Shown here: piece by piece, positions 52,933 through 64,000 of the stretch
Layout: every line of letters starts with the position of its first letter
Position numbering within the stretch: position 1 is the first letter of the stretch
Notes under the pieces: generated by a model
What the model was told of the DNA's origin: nothing
Seen by the model: the letters and a program-made list of their open reading frames with translations, nothing else
Database searches by the model: none
Translations under genes and position numbers: made by a program
From: Scilla litardierei
Taxonomy: Eukaryota; Streptophyta; Magnoliopsida; Asparagales; Asparagaceae
DNA: 64,000 bases
Direction of reading: 5' to 3'
NCBI GenBank assembly: GCA_030789695.1
Contig: CM061141.1
Span: 171,382,807 to 171,446,806 of the forward strand

Positions 52933-55357
52933 TGTAACGACTGGTTTTCATGTATCGGGATTTATTATATTATATTATGAGTTTTGGTGGATTTTCTCTA
53001 TATATGTGGTTTTCGTCTCCGTAACTTTCATTCTCGATCGTATCGTCGTGTTTTCTAGCTTCTTTCTTAGAATCGTCGATTTTGGAGCAAGTCATTCGTG
53101 ACGGGCTTCGTATCGGTCATATCTTATTGTTAGATCAAGCCTAGGAGTCTTACGAATCGATCCCGGAGCTTTGCGCTCCATTTCGGAACTTTTGGTGCTC
53201 ATTAGCCGGTGTAAGAAGGGGCACCGACCGACTAGATGACGATCCAGTCGGTCGGCAATCCTTCTTGAACCGACTAGTTGGCTTTCTAAATTTCTCAGGA
53301 GTTACTGTTTATCGTTAGTCGGTCTAAGAACGTTGGTTGACCGACTAGGTTGCAAACTAGTCGGTCGGCAATGCTTCTTTAACCGACTAACACATCATCT
53401 AAATTTTGGTATCAGTACTGTTCATTCTTAGTCGGTCTAAGTTCATATCTCGACCGACTAGTTGTCGAACTAGTCGGTCAGCAGTTGTTCATTGACCGAC
53501 TAAATCTAAATCCTAATTCTGTACAGGAGTTACTGTTTACACTTAGTCGGTCTGCGTTGGTCAACCGACCGACTAGTTCCCAAACTAGTCGGTCAGTGGT
53601 TGCTCTTTGACCGACTAATCTGTGTTAAAACCCTAATTTCTGGGCAGCCGCCAGCCCATCCTATTTAAACCCCTTCCAAACGTTTTCTTCTTCCTCCTCA
53701 CGACCTAAAACCCTAGTTTCTCCCCCATTGAGCCCCCTTCTCCCCCAAACCATTATTCCTTCATCCCTATCCCAAGATCCATCATCCAAACTCTCCCTCA
53801 ACACATTCTACCTCTCATCTTCCCCAAAATCTCATCAAATCCCCAAAATCCCCCAAAAACCCTAGTTCTCCAAAACTTCTCCATTTGTTTCCAGATCTGG
53901 TCCTTAGGTTCTCCGGAGTGTTTCTTCTGCCTCCTCATGGTAAGAAATCGATCTCTTGATGTTTTCCTAACCCGTATGTTTTATGAAACCCTAATGAAAT
54001 TACATGTTGTTTAATGATTGTTTCTCCATAACAGCGACCTCCCCGTAGATTAGCATCTGCGAGACGAACCCTCGTTGATCGTCATCCTCGGTGCTAGGCA
54101 AGTGAAACTTGCAACTTAGGGTTTAGGCCATGTTTTAGGCCATTTGCTTGTTGTAGGCGTAAAAGAGGCTAGGCGACGAAATGATACTCTCCTAGGCGCA
54201 ATTTTAGGAACTAGCTTGACAACGAAGCTAGATCCGACATTTATCATGTTGCACAATTACCATGTCATGTTTAAATTCCATTAACGGTACGCAAATTAAT
54301 TGTCATGTCATTGCATTCCTTAAGTGATCTCGTGATTGCGTAGCATCGCTACAATACTTGTGTTTCCTGGCTCGTGACCAGAAGCGAGCATAATGAGTTG
54401 CTAACCCCAACGCTCGATATTGAATTGTGATCTAGGAAAACAAGCTCCCGTGCGGGGCAACCCTGGCTCATTTACTGGGCTCATGTACAGGGACCCTGGC
54501 TTGTTTACGTGTGGGATGGGGTAAGAGTTAAGCGGTCATTCAACTGGGAGTCTGCCTGATCAGCAACTGCAGTTGTAAGGTGTAAACTCTGGGGTGGTGT
54601 AGTGTTAAGCGGCCAATCAGCGTGAATGCTATACCATTTAGCTGTAAGGCGTAAACATCTACAAACAACCGTGAAACGTGAATAGTGAATTGATTGAGAT
54701 TGTTAGTAGCTTGGCTACTCTTGTCTTGTCCCGATAATTGTTCTCTTGTACTTATTGTTCACCATGTCTTGCTTGTGCACTCATGTTATAACTGCCATGT
54801 CATGCATACTAAAACTGCTAGGTTGCTAGTTGCCTTACTTTCAGTTTCCTTGCCCAAGTCTTTTAGACTTGCTGACATGTGCCCCTTTACTCTTTTGGGT
54901 GACACATGTTAGATCCCGAGCCTGAGTACCTTGTTGAGGACGAGGTGTTTGCTGACGCCGAGCCCGAGCTTGTGTTTGACGGGGAGTACGTGGACACTGG
55001 GGACCAGTCCTAGTGTCTTCGTTGTGTTTTCCTTTTGTTTAGACTGCTGTTTTGTTGTCGGTGCGTAGCACCTATACTTTGTCACGTTGTTGCTTTTGTT
55101 GGCCTTGTTCTGGGCCTTTAGACTCTTTCTTTTAGCCTGGTGGCTTTTCTGGATGTTGGACTTATTTCCGCGTTGGACATTATGAGATATGAGAATTTTA
55201 TTTCTATCTCTCCTTGTGTTATTATTATTGTTCCGTTTGTGGTTACATGGACCTGCTTATGTTTTATTGACGCTTATCGGGTTTGGGGCTTCACAGCTCC
55301 ACTCTCGTGCGGACCTATTCACGTCTCGTCTCCATTTTAGGGAAGCGGTGCGTGACA
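52933..55357 (+). repeat. E2 3' LTR
   Basis: 2425 bp, ~98.6% identical to the 5' LTR by eye. It contains the U3 motif array (~53225-53620), the TATA box (53662-53669), the hairpins (one HP1 arm has a substitution, TCTCCTAG) and the micro-ORF. It ends GTGACA followed by GTTGG and satellite. Confidence 0.93.
54906..55013 (+). CDS. Acidic 35-aa micro-ORF, E2 3' LTR copy
   Basis: Identical frame and length to 39142-39249, with one residue change (ATG to GTG at codon 23). It is described under the 5' copies. Confidence 0.45.
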   Translation: MLDPEPEYLVEDEVFADAEPELVFDGEYVDTGDQS

Positions 55358-56733
55358 GTTGGAACCGGGAAATCGCTATCTTCAACTGAAATATAAGAGA
55401 AGACAAAATTCGGAAACATGAAATCACCATCTTCATCTATAAAAATGTCCATTGTAATATGGATATCGCAATCTTCGACTGAAAAAGATTTTTATATATC
55501 ATTTTCCGAGCTTGGTGCTATTTTCAACATTTTATGAAAGATATGGATCTTTTTATTAAATGATACGATTTTTCTAGCCTAAAATTTTCTTCTCTTATTT
55601 TCCAGTTGAAGATGGCGATATCCCGGCTCCAATGGATATTTTTGCGGATTTTTCTGAGCTCCAGCATATTTTCCACATTTTTGGAAGACATGGATCGTTT
55701 TATTAAATAATATGATATTTTGGCATAATTTTGTCTCCTCTTATTTTACTGTTGAAGATGGCGATCTCTTGATTCCAACAGACATTTTTACAGATTTTTT
55801 GAGCTCAAGGCTATTTTCTACATTTTATAGAATATATGGATCTTTTTATTACATTATATGCTTTTTGTTTACAAATTTTGTCTTCTCTTATTTTTTAGTT
55901 GAAGATGGAAATTTCCCAGTTCCAATGGACATTTTGCCGATATTTCAGAGCTCGAGACTAGTGTCTACATTTTCTGTAAGATATAAAACTTTTTATTAAA
56001 TGATACGATTTTTCTATTCTAACGTTGTCTTCTCTATTTTCCAGTTGAAGATGGCAATCTGCCGGTTCCAACGGAAATTTTTGCGAATTTTTCTGATCTC
56101 GACATTATTTTCTGCGTTTTATAGTCGATACGAATATTTTAATTAAATGATATGATTTTTATAGCCTACGTTTATCTTCTCTTATTTTTCGCAGGAAGAT
56201 CGCGGTCTCTTAGTTCCAACGGACATTTTTGCGGATTTTTCTGAACTCGGGGCTATTTTCTGTATTTTCTGGAAGCTATCGATTGTTTTATTAACTGTTA
56301 TGATTTTTTGACGTAATTTTTTCTTCGCTTATTTTTTTTCGTTGATGATGGCGATCTCCAGGAACCAACAGATATTTTTGCGGATTTTTCCGAGCTATGG
56401 CCTATTTTCTGTATTATCTGGAAGATATCGATCGTTTTATTAAATGATAAGATTTTTTGCCTTAATTTTGTCTTCTCTTTTTTGTTAAATTTGGGGATCT
56501 CTTGGTTTTGATGGATATTTTTGCGGATTTTTCTGAGATCCAGAATATTTTCTACATTTTATGGAAAATAAAAATCTTTATATTAAATGATATGATTTTG
56601 ATTGCCAAATTTTGTCTTCTCTTATTTTTCAGTTGAACAAGGCGATCTTCCGATTCCAACGGACATTTTTTCGGATTTTCTGAGCTAGGTGTTATTTTCT
56701 TTACTTTATGGAAGATATGGATCTTTTTATTAA
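55358..56733 (-). repeat. 147-bp satellite array, reverse, segment B2
   Basis: The first ~155 bp are the forward-reading remainder of the strand-switch module split by E2 (GTTGGAACCGGGAAATCGC ... TTTTTATATATCATTTTCC). About eight reverse monomers follow, up to TTTTTATTAA next to the CACTA terminus. Confidence 0.9.
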
Positions 56734-56950
56734 CACTACTGGAAAATAGAGCAACAGCCACGGAACATCTGCCACGGAACAATTCCGTGGAAAATATTTC
56801 TTTATTAGCCACGGACGATTCGTGGCTATTATTCCGTGGCTAAAATAGTAAAAGCCACGGAAATTCAGTGGCAAATACAAAATGGTAAGTGGAGATTATA
56901 GTTGCCACGTACGCAACGAAAACCTGGCGGCAAATTTTGGCGGGTAAACG
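56734..56950 (+). repeat. CACTA left terminus with subterminal GCCACGGAA repeats
   Basis: After the terminal CACTACTGG there are about eight copies, in both orientations, of GCCACGGAA/TTCCGTGGC or shorter forms between ~56757 and 56875. Looser GCCACGT and GGCGGCAA forms follow. Subterminal repeat clusters of this kind bind the element's own TNPA-like protein in En/Spm. Confidence 0.75.
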
Positions 56951-57026
56951 AAAAAAACATAATGAAAATTTATTTCCTTACATAAAAATATAACGAAAAC
57001 GAAAATTTTTATAACAAACCCCAATT

Positions 57027-57052
57027 CCTCTCTCTCTCTCTCTCTCTCTCTC
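57027..57052 (+). repeat. CT microsatellite
   Basis: About 13 CT repeats, with a second short CT run just after (57055-57064), in the presumed 5' untranslated region of the CACTA gene. Confidence 0.85.
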
Positions 57053-60000
57053 ATGCTCTCTCTCGACGAATTCCGGCGACAATCGCTCTCTTGAGCGACG
57101 AAACCTGGCGACGATCAAGTTACTCATGGACAAGACCAAGTGATGAAACCAGCTCGACGATCCGACGATCTCCAGAGATATCTGGCGAAAAAAACTAGGG
57201 TTTCTTTTCGCCGCTGATCTACGTGTTCTCAGGCGACGGTGGACTCAGGCCGGTAGCTATAATCCTCACTCTATCTATTCTAACAAATTAGGGCTTTTTT
57301 CCGCAGACGAACTAACCAAACAAATTACGAATTTTTGACTTTGATAACGCCGGTGACGACGAAAATGTTCTGATTTTGTTTTTTCTTCAATATTTGAAAA
57401 TTCCTCAAAGTTAGTGTTGATATTGATATTGATTTCTGTTTGATTTCTGTTTGAAATTACTTCATTGTTTGATTTTATGTGGTGGGATGTTGGATATTAA
57501 TTTTTATGATCAGAATCTCCATTACATGTGTTTTTAGGAATCATTTGTTAATGAAAACTCTACCCATGAAGTCTTCTGGTGGAACGTTGGGTTGTGTTTC
57601 AGTTTATTAATCCATTTAATGGATAATTTATTTTACTTGTTTCTGGGACCATAATGGCATACTGATGATGGTATTAAAGCTTAGAAATCTTGAGGTGGAT
57701 GACATAATAATTTTAGGTGATGTTAAAATTTGGTTTTTATTATGATTGATATAATTGATTCATATTTCCTTGTATGTTTTCTTGGCAGCATCGGTTGTAT
57801 CTACAATTTCTTAAGAGGTATTAATTTCATCGATCGCCTAGCTTTATAATCTTATTTCCAAAAGATGCTTTTGCCTTAATATTTTGTTCTACCCTATTTT
57901 TTTGGGTGTCAGCATCGGTCCTAGCTCACTTGGTTTGTATTTTAATAAACCATATTCGATTAGTCCATTCATTCTATCAATTGTACCCGTATCCTGTCTT
58001 TTGGGGATTTACGTTCTACACGTGTCATTTTTACTGTATCCAAGTTGATTATGTGCATGCACCTGTCTTTTTTGGTGCTAATTTCATCACCAATCTAACT
58101 TTGAAGTCACGCCGTAGTTGTTAAAATGATGACATCTAAAATGTTTAAGTAACAATGTGAATATTTTGTGCATTGGAGATTTTGTGCATTCCTCCTAAGA
58201 TAACAAGTGAACAACTATATTTCCAAATTTCATATGATCAAATATAATTGTTAGGAAACGCCCAATACACCGTATTTTATTTAGCATCCATGTTACGAGT
58301 TACATGGATCACCACTGTCACATTTATGAGAGTGGTAAGAAGTTCCTTGGAAATAAACTCAATTTCCAGGTGTTGAGATGGCATGTGTTGAGTTTAAATA
58401 CTCAAAATAGGTAATGAATCTAACTCTTATTTATTTAAAGGTGCCTGATGGATCTTTGAAATTGCAAATATATCCTATTAACTGTAAAGTGTAAAATTTA
58501 ATTTATCTGTGTTATAGAAGGCCGTTATGGTATTGTTTGCATCAAGCTCTCATAAACTAAAACCTTTACCAGCAATAGTTCTGTAGGTGTAATATTGATG
58601 CTAGACAGTGAAGATGCAAACATGTTATATTTTAATGATTTTGCATATTTACTTGATTTGCTTTTTTTAAACTGTAAAACTATAAATTTTCATTAGTTGG
58701 TTATGTGTCACCAGTCAATTGCATATGTATCAAAATAGCTTATTAGCCAATCTATGGCTTCAAGACTTGAAGTATTTGTTGCTACTACCAGATTGGCTTC
58801 TATAGTATGAATCTTGCCTTGGATTAGCTATACATCACGAACGAATTAGTAATGAGCAAAGGAAGGAAGTTTTATATAAGTAGGGAAAATATGACTGTAA
58901 TGATGCTTAATTTCAGTATGTGTTTGTATTAACATGTCCCATGAAAAATTAATTAGTGGGCAAACTGTATGTAGCCAAATTTATCATATTCTGTTGGAAA
59001 CAAGACTAATTAATATAAGCTGTCTGTTTAATCTCTGTCGGCGTTAGATAATTAAGTTATTATGATTATATTGTTGGATTACCTTGTATGAAAAAAATCT
59101 TATGGGAAACAACATACATATCAATATCTATGTACTAAAATATTTGTATGAAACAAGATGCAGGTCTAATTAAGTTTGGAAAGCATAGAAAGAGTTTTAA
59201 TACTAAGTGCACTCCCAATCAGCTAAGATATCCTCTTAGAACGTGTCGTTGAACCAACATATTGGCATAAATTTTCCCTAATAAGTACATACAGTAAATA
59301 CAAGTATATGTTGATCTAAAATTGAAGTGTACACATATGGTATGAGCCAAAATATCTGCAATCAAATTCAACAGACAAATATGATGACATCGATGTATGT
59401 AGAGGTTGATCTAAATATATTTGTATTTATTGTCTCTTCATGATGGTTGATGACCAAAACAAAATTCATAGCAAGAAGTTCATGATAAAGGAGGAATTTC
59501 ACGATATCATGGAGTAGATGTTTCCTATTAGAGATGGTAGATATCCTTGCAAGGGTGATGGGTATCCTTAAAAAAGTAGAAAAGATAATGGTTCGTGTGA
59601 AGAAGTGCACAATCATGATGAAAGATTCATTATAAACAAGCAGATAAAGAAGGGATAAGGTTGTATGAGAGGCATATGTGCCAAGAGCAAGAATACATGT
59701 GAAATGAAGATATTGCCTTAAAAATGATGGTGAAATGTCTTTAAAAAAGTAGATATTTTAAGAATACATATAATGGATAGCATACCTATTATATGGTTTG
59801 TATTTTAACAAATCATCACAAGGGCACTACACCATGACAATGACACACATGATATAGTTTAACAAATCAGCACCGTGATTTGTTAAAATACGTGTTGTAT
59901 TTTCACTGCAACAAAATTAAATTTACTGTTGCAAATCAACACTCTCAAATGAAAGCCATTGAATGTCAGTATTTTCTTGGTTGGCTTTCTATACAGTGTG

Positions 60001-60072
60001 TTTTAGATTTTTTTGTCAGCTTAGTTGTGTGATATCAAATAAACTTATATCTCATTTTGAAATTTATTATAG
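57053..60072 (+). other. CACTA non-coding 5' region
   Basis: Three kilobases of mostly AT-rich sequence without a convincing protein. The first ~200 bp (GCGACGATC, CCGACGATCTCC, AACTAGGGTTTC) look like a 5' untranslated exon with a possible donor near 57250 (GGCCG/GTAGCT). Open frames inside, such as 57906-58124, show no recognisable domain. The transposase ATG follows at 60073 after an AT-rich, acceptor-like stretch (TTTATTATAG). An unrelated CACTA-type end is embedded at 59825. Confidence 0.55.
59825..59945 (+). repeat. Possible second CACTA-type terminus (fragment)
   Basis: CACTACACCATGACAATGAC is followed by two perfect or near-perfect hairpins: TTTAACAAATCA/TGATTTGTTAAAA around CACCG, and TGCAACA/TGTTGCA. 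Terminal CACTAC plus subterminal hairpins is typical of CACTA ends. The opposite end and a 3-bp target duplication were not found. Confidence 0.35.
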
Positions 60073-60410
60073 ATGTGGGTGGTTCCTGACAAGTCATTTA
60101 TGAAAATATCAAATGAAGATAGGCATAAAGACCAACAATACCAAGATGGGATAGACGAATTTTTAGCGTTCTCTGACAGTAACCCAATACGATTGTCAAC
60201 TTTCGATGTTTATTGTCCGTGTAAGAAATGTCAGAACAATTTTAAATATCACAAGGTTATTTTTTTTCTATTTGTTTGCAAATGGATTCGACCCTCACTA
60301 CAAGTTTTGGAGTAACCACGGTGAAGGTGTGGTAATTGAGGAGATACTTCAAGCGGAGCCACGGATACTGCATGCAGGTCAACATGCACATGACACAGGT
60401 GCCTGCTAGA
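60073..60410 (+). pseudogene. TNP2 transposase N-terminus (transposase-associated domain)
   Basis: MWVVPDKSFMKISNEDR begins the frame. YQDGIDEFLAF and the zinc-binding-like CPCKKCQNNFKYHK match the plant Transpos_assoc domain found at the start of CACTA TNP2 proteins. The continuation (LFANGFDPHYKFWSNHGE) lies in another frame after a run of eight T near 60260, so a 1-base slip has broken the gene. Further stops follow before 60590. Confidence 0.75.
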
Positions 60411-60590
60411 AGACATTCTTGTTGCACCGTTTACGACCGATAATTTTTCAGAGGATGCACAGACATCAAGTGACGTCGATCCTTTGATTAAATTAGTGAA
60501 CGACAACGAGTCGGATTTATACGAAGGATGCGAGTTTACGAGGCTATCATTCTTGATCAGACTTCTTCATATCTAAAACCTTAGCAGAAT

Positions 60591-62740
60591 GGCAGTTATA
60601 CATTTTGAGATGTTGTTGGATTTGTTTAGAAGGGTAATTCCTGGAGGTGAGAATAGCATTCCTGATACTCATTAGGAAGCTAGCAAGATCATTGATACGT
60701 TAGGGCTCGATTATAATAAAATTGATGCATGCCCAAATGATTGCATCCGTTATTATAAAGAGAATAAGGATTTAAATGAATGCCCATCCTGTCATGTACC
60801 ACAGTGGACAGTTCAACAAAGTATATGTTCAAATAAGGAAGGTCATACAGTCCAAAAGAAGAAGAAAAAGATTGCTGTAAAGGTTCTCTGTTATTTCCCA
60901 ATTATTCCTAGGCTGTAGAGGTTATTCATTTTTGCTGAATTGGCTGGGAAAATGTGATGGCACGCAACCGAACGTGTAGATGATGGAAACTAAGGCATCC
61001 TGTGGATTGTGAGGCATGGAAGCATATTGATAGAATTTATCCAGACTTTTCAATGGAGCAACGAAACATTAGACTTGGTCTCGCAAGCGATGGATTTAAT
61101 CCTTTTGGAGTGATGAGCTCTGGGTGGTCAACATGTCCAGTGTTGGTGACCCCGTATAACCTTCCTCCTCATATGTGTATGAAGCAGCCACATATGATAT
61201 TGTCACTCTTGATCCCTGGGAAATATTCACCGGGTAATGATATCGATGTTTTCCTGCAGCCGTTGATTGATGATTTGAAGCTTTTATAGGAAGAGGGTGT
61301 GAACACATTCGATGCCTTTACAAAGCAAAACTTTCGCATTCAGGCAATTGTTTTATGGACAATTAATGTCTTTCCCACATATGGTAACCTATCTGGTTGG
61401 TCGACAAAGGGTAAATTTGCATGTCCAGTTTGCACGACAAGCTATGAGGGAAAGTACTTGAAATTTAGCCATAAGCAATGCTTTTGGCAGCACAGAAGAT
61501 GGTTGATTGCAGATCATAAATATAGAAGACATGGAAGATTATTTGATGGTGAAATCGAATCGAGAGGAGTACCAAAACAGCTAAGTGGAGAGGACATATT
61601 CGAGGCGCTTCATCCTTTGCCTAGAGTAAAGTTTGGAAAGAAAAGATATAGCTAGGAGAATCCACTTGGTGTGAGAAGGAAGATTGCAAAGGGAAAGAGA
61701 ACGAGAAAGGAGAAATCAAGAACAAGAAAGCAACGAAAGCCTCAACCAGAAGAATACACAACAGAGAGGACAATACTCCCAGTTGGATGGACAAAGTTCA
61801 GTATTTTCTTTCAGTTGCCATATTGGATGAGTTTGAAAATACGTCACAACCTGGACGTCATGCACGTAGAAAAGAATATTTGTGAAAATCTCTTCTACAC
61901 CATTTTACAAGACTCGACCAAGTCGAAAGATGGATTAAAGGCGAGACTTGATTTAAATCAATTGGAGGTACGTCCTGAATTGCTGGCCATTCAGAAGGAA
62001 AATAAAAAGTACGAACTGCCACCATAGTATGCTACACTTTCTACATATGAGACCCATAACCTCCTTATGTTTCTTAAGTCCTTGAAGACACCTGATAGAT
62101 ATGCTTCAAATATATCTAGATGTGTGCATGTAAATGAAAGGAAGATTTTCGATTTGAAAACCCATGATTAACATATCTTGTTGCATCAGATGCTTCCGGT
62201 TGCAGTTCGTCATGTTGATAAGAGGCTGGCTTCAGTTTTGGGACCATTCTGTGGTTTCTTTAAGCAGGCGTGCTCTAAGGTGATAGATGTCGCTGAGTTT
62301 GAGGAGTTAGAGAGACGTGTCATCCTTACACTGTGCAATATGGAAAAACTTTTCGCGCCCTCTTTCTTCACGATCATGGTTCATCTCACTGTGCACCTGG
62401 CACAGGAGGCACGCATTGCAGGACCAGTACAATATCGGTGGATGTATTCCGTTGAGAGGTATATGCTTATTCACTTTAATGCTTTTTGATGGAGACAATC
62501 AGTACAGCCATACATTTAATTATTTTTATGATTTTAACCTGCAGGTTTCTAGGGTTTATTAAACAACTAGTGCACAATCGTGCAAAACCTGAAGGTTCTA
62601 TAGCTGTAAATTATTCATCACACAAAACTCTGATATTCATCTCTCGTTATTTGCATGATGTTGAAACAAAGCTCAATCGAAAGCCAAGAGTGATGGATGT
62701 TATCTTCTATAATGATTGTAGGGGAGGACACACGATTTAA
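60591..62740 (+). pseudogene. TNP2 transposase core (Transposase_21 and DUF4218-like), decayed
   Basis: Successive pieces follow TNP2 order: DTLGLDYNKIDACPNDCIRY, LASDGFNPFGVMSSGWS, YNLPPHMCMKQPHMILSLLI, ACPVCTTSYEGK, RHNLDVMHVEKNICENLF, PVQYRWMYSVER, then FIKQLVHNRAKPEGSIAVNY. In-frame stops include TAG at ~61287 (where a Trp codon is expected), 61653 and 62025. An 86-nt GT-AG intron (62459-62544) separates VER from FLGFIKQ, as in related genes. The protein would recognise and cut the CACTA ends; this copy cannot make it. Confidence 0.82.
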
Positions 62741-62882
62741 TATGATGGATCTTGGCCAAGCCCATGCATATGTTCTAAACAATCTACCGATATTTGACTT
62801 ATATCGCAGGGTATAAAGCTGAGTATTTTGCCTGTTTAATGATGTATATGTTTAAATCCAATGTTATATAAGCTTTCTTTAT

Positions 62883-63664
62883 TTGTATCGCAGTCGTCAC
62901 AAGATAGAGGTATTAAAAAAGTTGAATGCCAAAACTTTTAGCAAAAAAGTTGCGGACGCACATTCCAAAGAATTTCCTGGATGGTTGAAAATTCAGGTAT
63001 GTGCGCAGATTAGACATGTTAACTATATACTTATAATAAAATTAATATCAAGCTTATTAATATAGTAATATCTTTTATCTTTTTCATGAAGGTTCAACGA
63101 CAAATTAAGGGAGGTGTACATCTATCTGATGCCATTCAAAGCTACGCCAGAGGTCCTCATAGCACAATACATCGTTATGGGGGTATTGTATCAATGGTTT
63201 TAGATTTAATTCCATTGACGTCGAGAAGGAACGATGTATGCAGAATAGTGGAATCTTCTCATCTTTCTCTCAATTATCATATGCAAGTAGCAAAGATCAA
63301 CAACCAAAAGAAGGCCAGATCTTCTACTATGGACATGTTGAAGATGATGTTGAGATTTTCTATGGCTATCAAAAGGATGTTAGTCATGTGTTATTTAAGG
63401 TTCGTTGGTGTGAGCAGGGTAAACAAAAGGACCTATTTGGCTACACGGATGTAAATCTAAACAAGGAAATTTACAAGAATGACAAGTATATGCTTGTTAC
63501 CCATGCTAAACAATGTTTTTGTAAAAGATATAATGGTATACGATGCTTGGGTTGTTCTTAGAAATCTGCCAAGAGCCTATGCATACGAAGATGTTACAGA
63601 TGATGATAATGAAGAAGAAGAAGACGTAATCTTAGTCGATGAAGTTGTGGCCGAGTTTTCAACC
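62883..63664 (+). pseudogene. TNP2 transposase C-terminus (DUF4216-like), decayed
   Basis: FPGWLKIQ ends at a GT-AG intron of 95 nt (62997-63091), and VQRQIKGGVHLSD follows. Then come ERCMQNSG and FYYGHVEDDVEIFYGYQKD with VLFKVRWCEQG, the conserved C-terminal region of plant TNP2 transposases. At least one frameshift lies near 63190. An acidic tail (DDDNEEEEDV) precedes the abrupt passage into satellite. Confidence 0.75.
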
Positions 63665-64000
63665 ATGGTTCTTTTTATTAAATGATATGATTTTTATAAG
63701 GTAAGTTTGTCTTCTCTTATTTTCTAGTTGAAGATGGTGATCTTTATATTGAATAATTTGATTTTTTGGCCTAATATTGTCTCCTTATATTTCAGTTGAA
63801 GATGGCATTCTCTAGGTCCCAACAGACATTTTTGGGCATTTTTCTTAGCTCCGGGTTATTTTCCACATTTTTTGGAAGATATGGATCGTTTTATTAAACA
63901 ATATGATTTTTGGCCTAATTTTGTCTTCTCTTATTTTTCCAGTATAACTTGGCGATCTCCCAATTCCAACAGATATTTTTGTGGATATTTCTGAGCTGCG
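63665..64000 (-). repeat. 147-bp satellite array, reverse, segment B3
   Basis: Reverse landmarks resume (TTATTAAATGATATGATTTT, GTTGAAGATGG, GGCCTAATTTTGTCTTCTC). It contains a shortened monomer (GAAGATGGTGATCTTTATATTG) and GACATTTTTGGGCATTTTTC. Both match 29016-29140, so it is another copy of the same multi-monomer unit. It runs off the window. Confidence 0.92.

Larger units (their letters stand above)
37169..55357 (+). mobile_element. E2: Ty3/gypsy chromovirus, second family, carrying nested E3
   Basis: Bounded by TSD GTTGG (37164-37168 and 55358-55362) in a satellite monomer. LTRs begin TGTAACGACTGG and end GCGTGACA. Without E3 (8505 bp plus a 5-bp duplication) it is about 9.7 kb. Order and domains match E1, with the same two introns. 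The predicted exons (39737-40868, 40982-42066, 50577-51911, 51984-52886) total 4455 nt, a multiple of three (1484 aa), with no frameshift. Coding damage is three stops (41011, 41104, 51075) and the E3 insertion. LTRs differ at ~33 sites by eye (~1.4%). Confidence 0.93.
56734..63664 (+). mobile_element. CACTA (En/Spm) DNA transposon, 3'-truncated
   Basis: It begins with CACTACTGGAAAATAGAGC, a CACTA terminal repeat, then subterminal repeats, a long untranslated region and a decayed TNP2-type transposase gene. No matching inverted terminus is present on the right: transposase-like sequence runs straight into reverse satellite at ~63664. The satellite text ATGG(A/T)TCTTTTTATTAA lies on both sides (56717-56733 and 63665-63681), so the right end was probably lost by recombination with the array. 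Confidence 0.82.

Noticed and set aside
57906..58124. 72-codon frame in the CACTA 5' region
   Set aside because: No similarity to TNPA or TNP2 parts that I can recognise, and AT-rich context. Probably chance.

Overview
The window looks like repeat-rich heterochromatin from a flowering plant. I see no host gene in its 64 kb. The plant assignment rests on Ty3/gypsy elements of plant-specific lineages (a Tekay/Del-type chromovirus and a Tat-lineage element with a second RNase H), a plant-type CACTA/TNP2 transposon, and short AT-rich plant-like introns. The species cannot be told from the sequence.

Layout. Positions 1-60 are the end of a Tat-family LTR on the minus strand. Positions 61-1068 hold three copies of a ~335-bp tandem repeat. 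The rest is built on a ~147-bp AT-rich satellite. It runs in forward orientation at ~1181-5951 and 16338-26660, and in reverse orientation at ~26650-26711, 27854-37168, 55358-56733 and 63665-64000. Into it have inserted: E1 (5952-16337, chromovirus, TSD CAAAA); a 132-bp SINE-like retroposon (18750-18881, 14-bp TSD); a 1.14-kb copia-like solo LTR at the strand switch (26712-27853); E2 (37169-55357, a second chromovirus family related to E1, TSD GTTGG); E3 (42067-50571, Tat-lineage, TSD GTTTG) nested inside the reverse transcriptase of E2; and a 3'-truncated CACTA transposon (56734-63664).

E1 and E2 share one design: LTRs of about 2.4-2.6 kb, a long leader with a chain of conserved RNA hairpins, a 35-codon acidic micro-ORF inside the LTR, and gag and pol exons separated by two GT-AG introns. 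Intron 1 lies between Gag and protease. When it is retained, translation stops a few codons in and gives Gag only; when it is removed, Gag and Pol are joined in frame. Intron 2 splits the integrase core, upstream of its second catalytic aspartate and of the C-terminal chromodomain. Both elements are decayed: E1 has one frameshift and one stop; E2 has three stops and the E3 insertion.

E3 has an uninterrupted Pro-RT-RNaseH-aRNaseH-integrase frame of 1330 aa but no room for gag. A spliced 690-aa gene runs antisense between pol and its 3' LTR.

LTR pairs compared by eye differ at roughly 75 of 2606 sites (E1), 33 of 2425 (E2) and 6 of 946 (E3), so E1 is older than E2 and E2 is older than E3. This agrees with the nesting. 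The strongest candidates for something undescribed are the splice-controlled Gag/Pol layout, the covarying hairpins with the acidic micro-ORF, and the strand-switching modules of the satellite.
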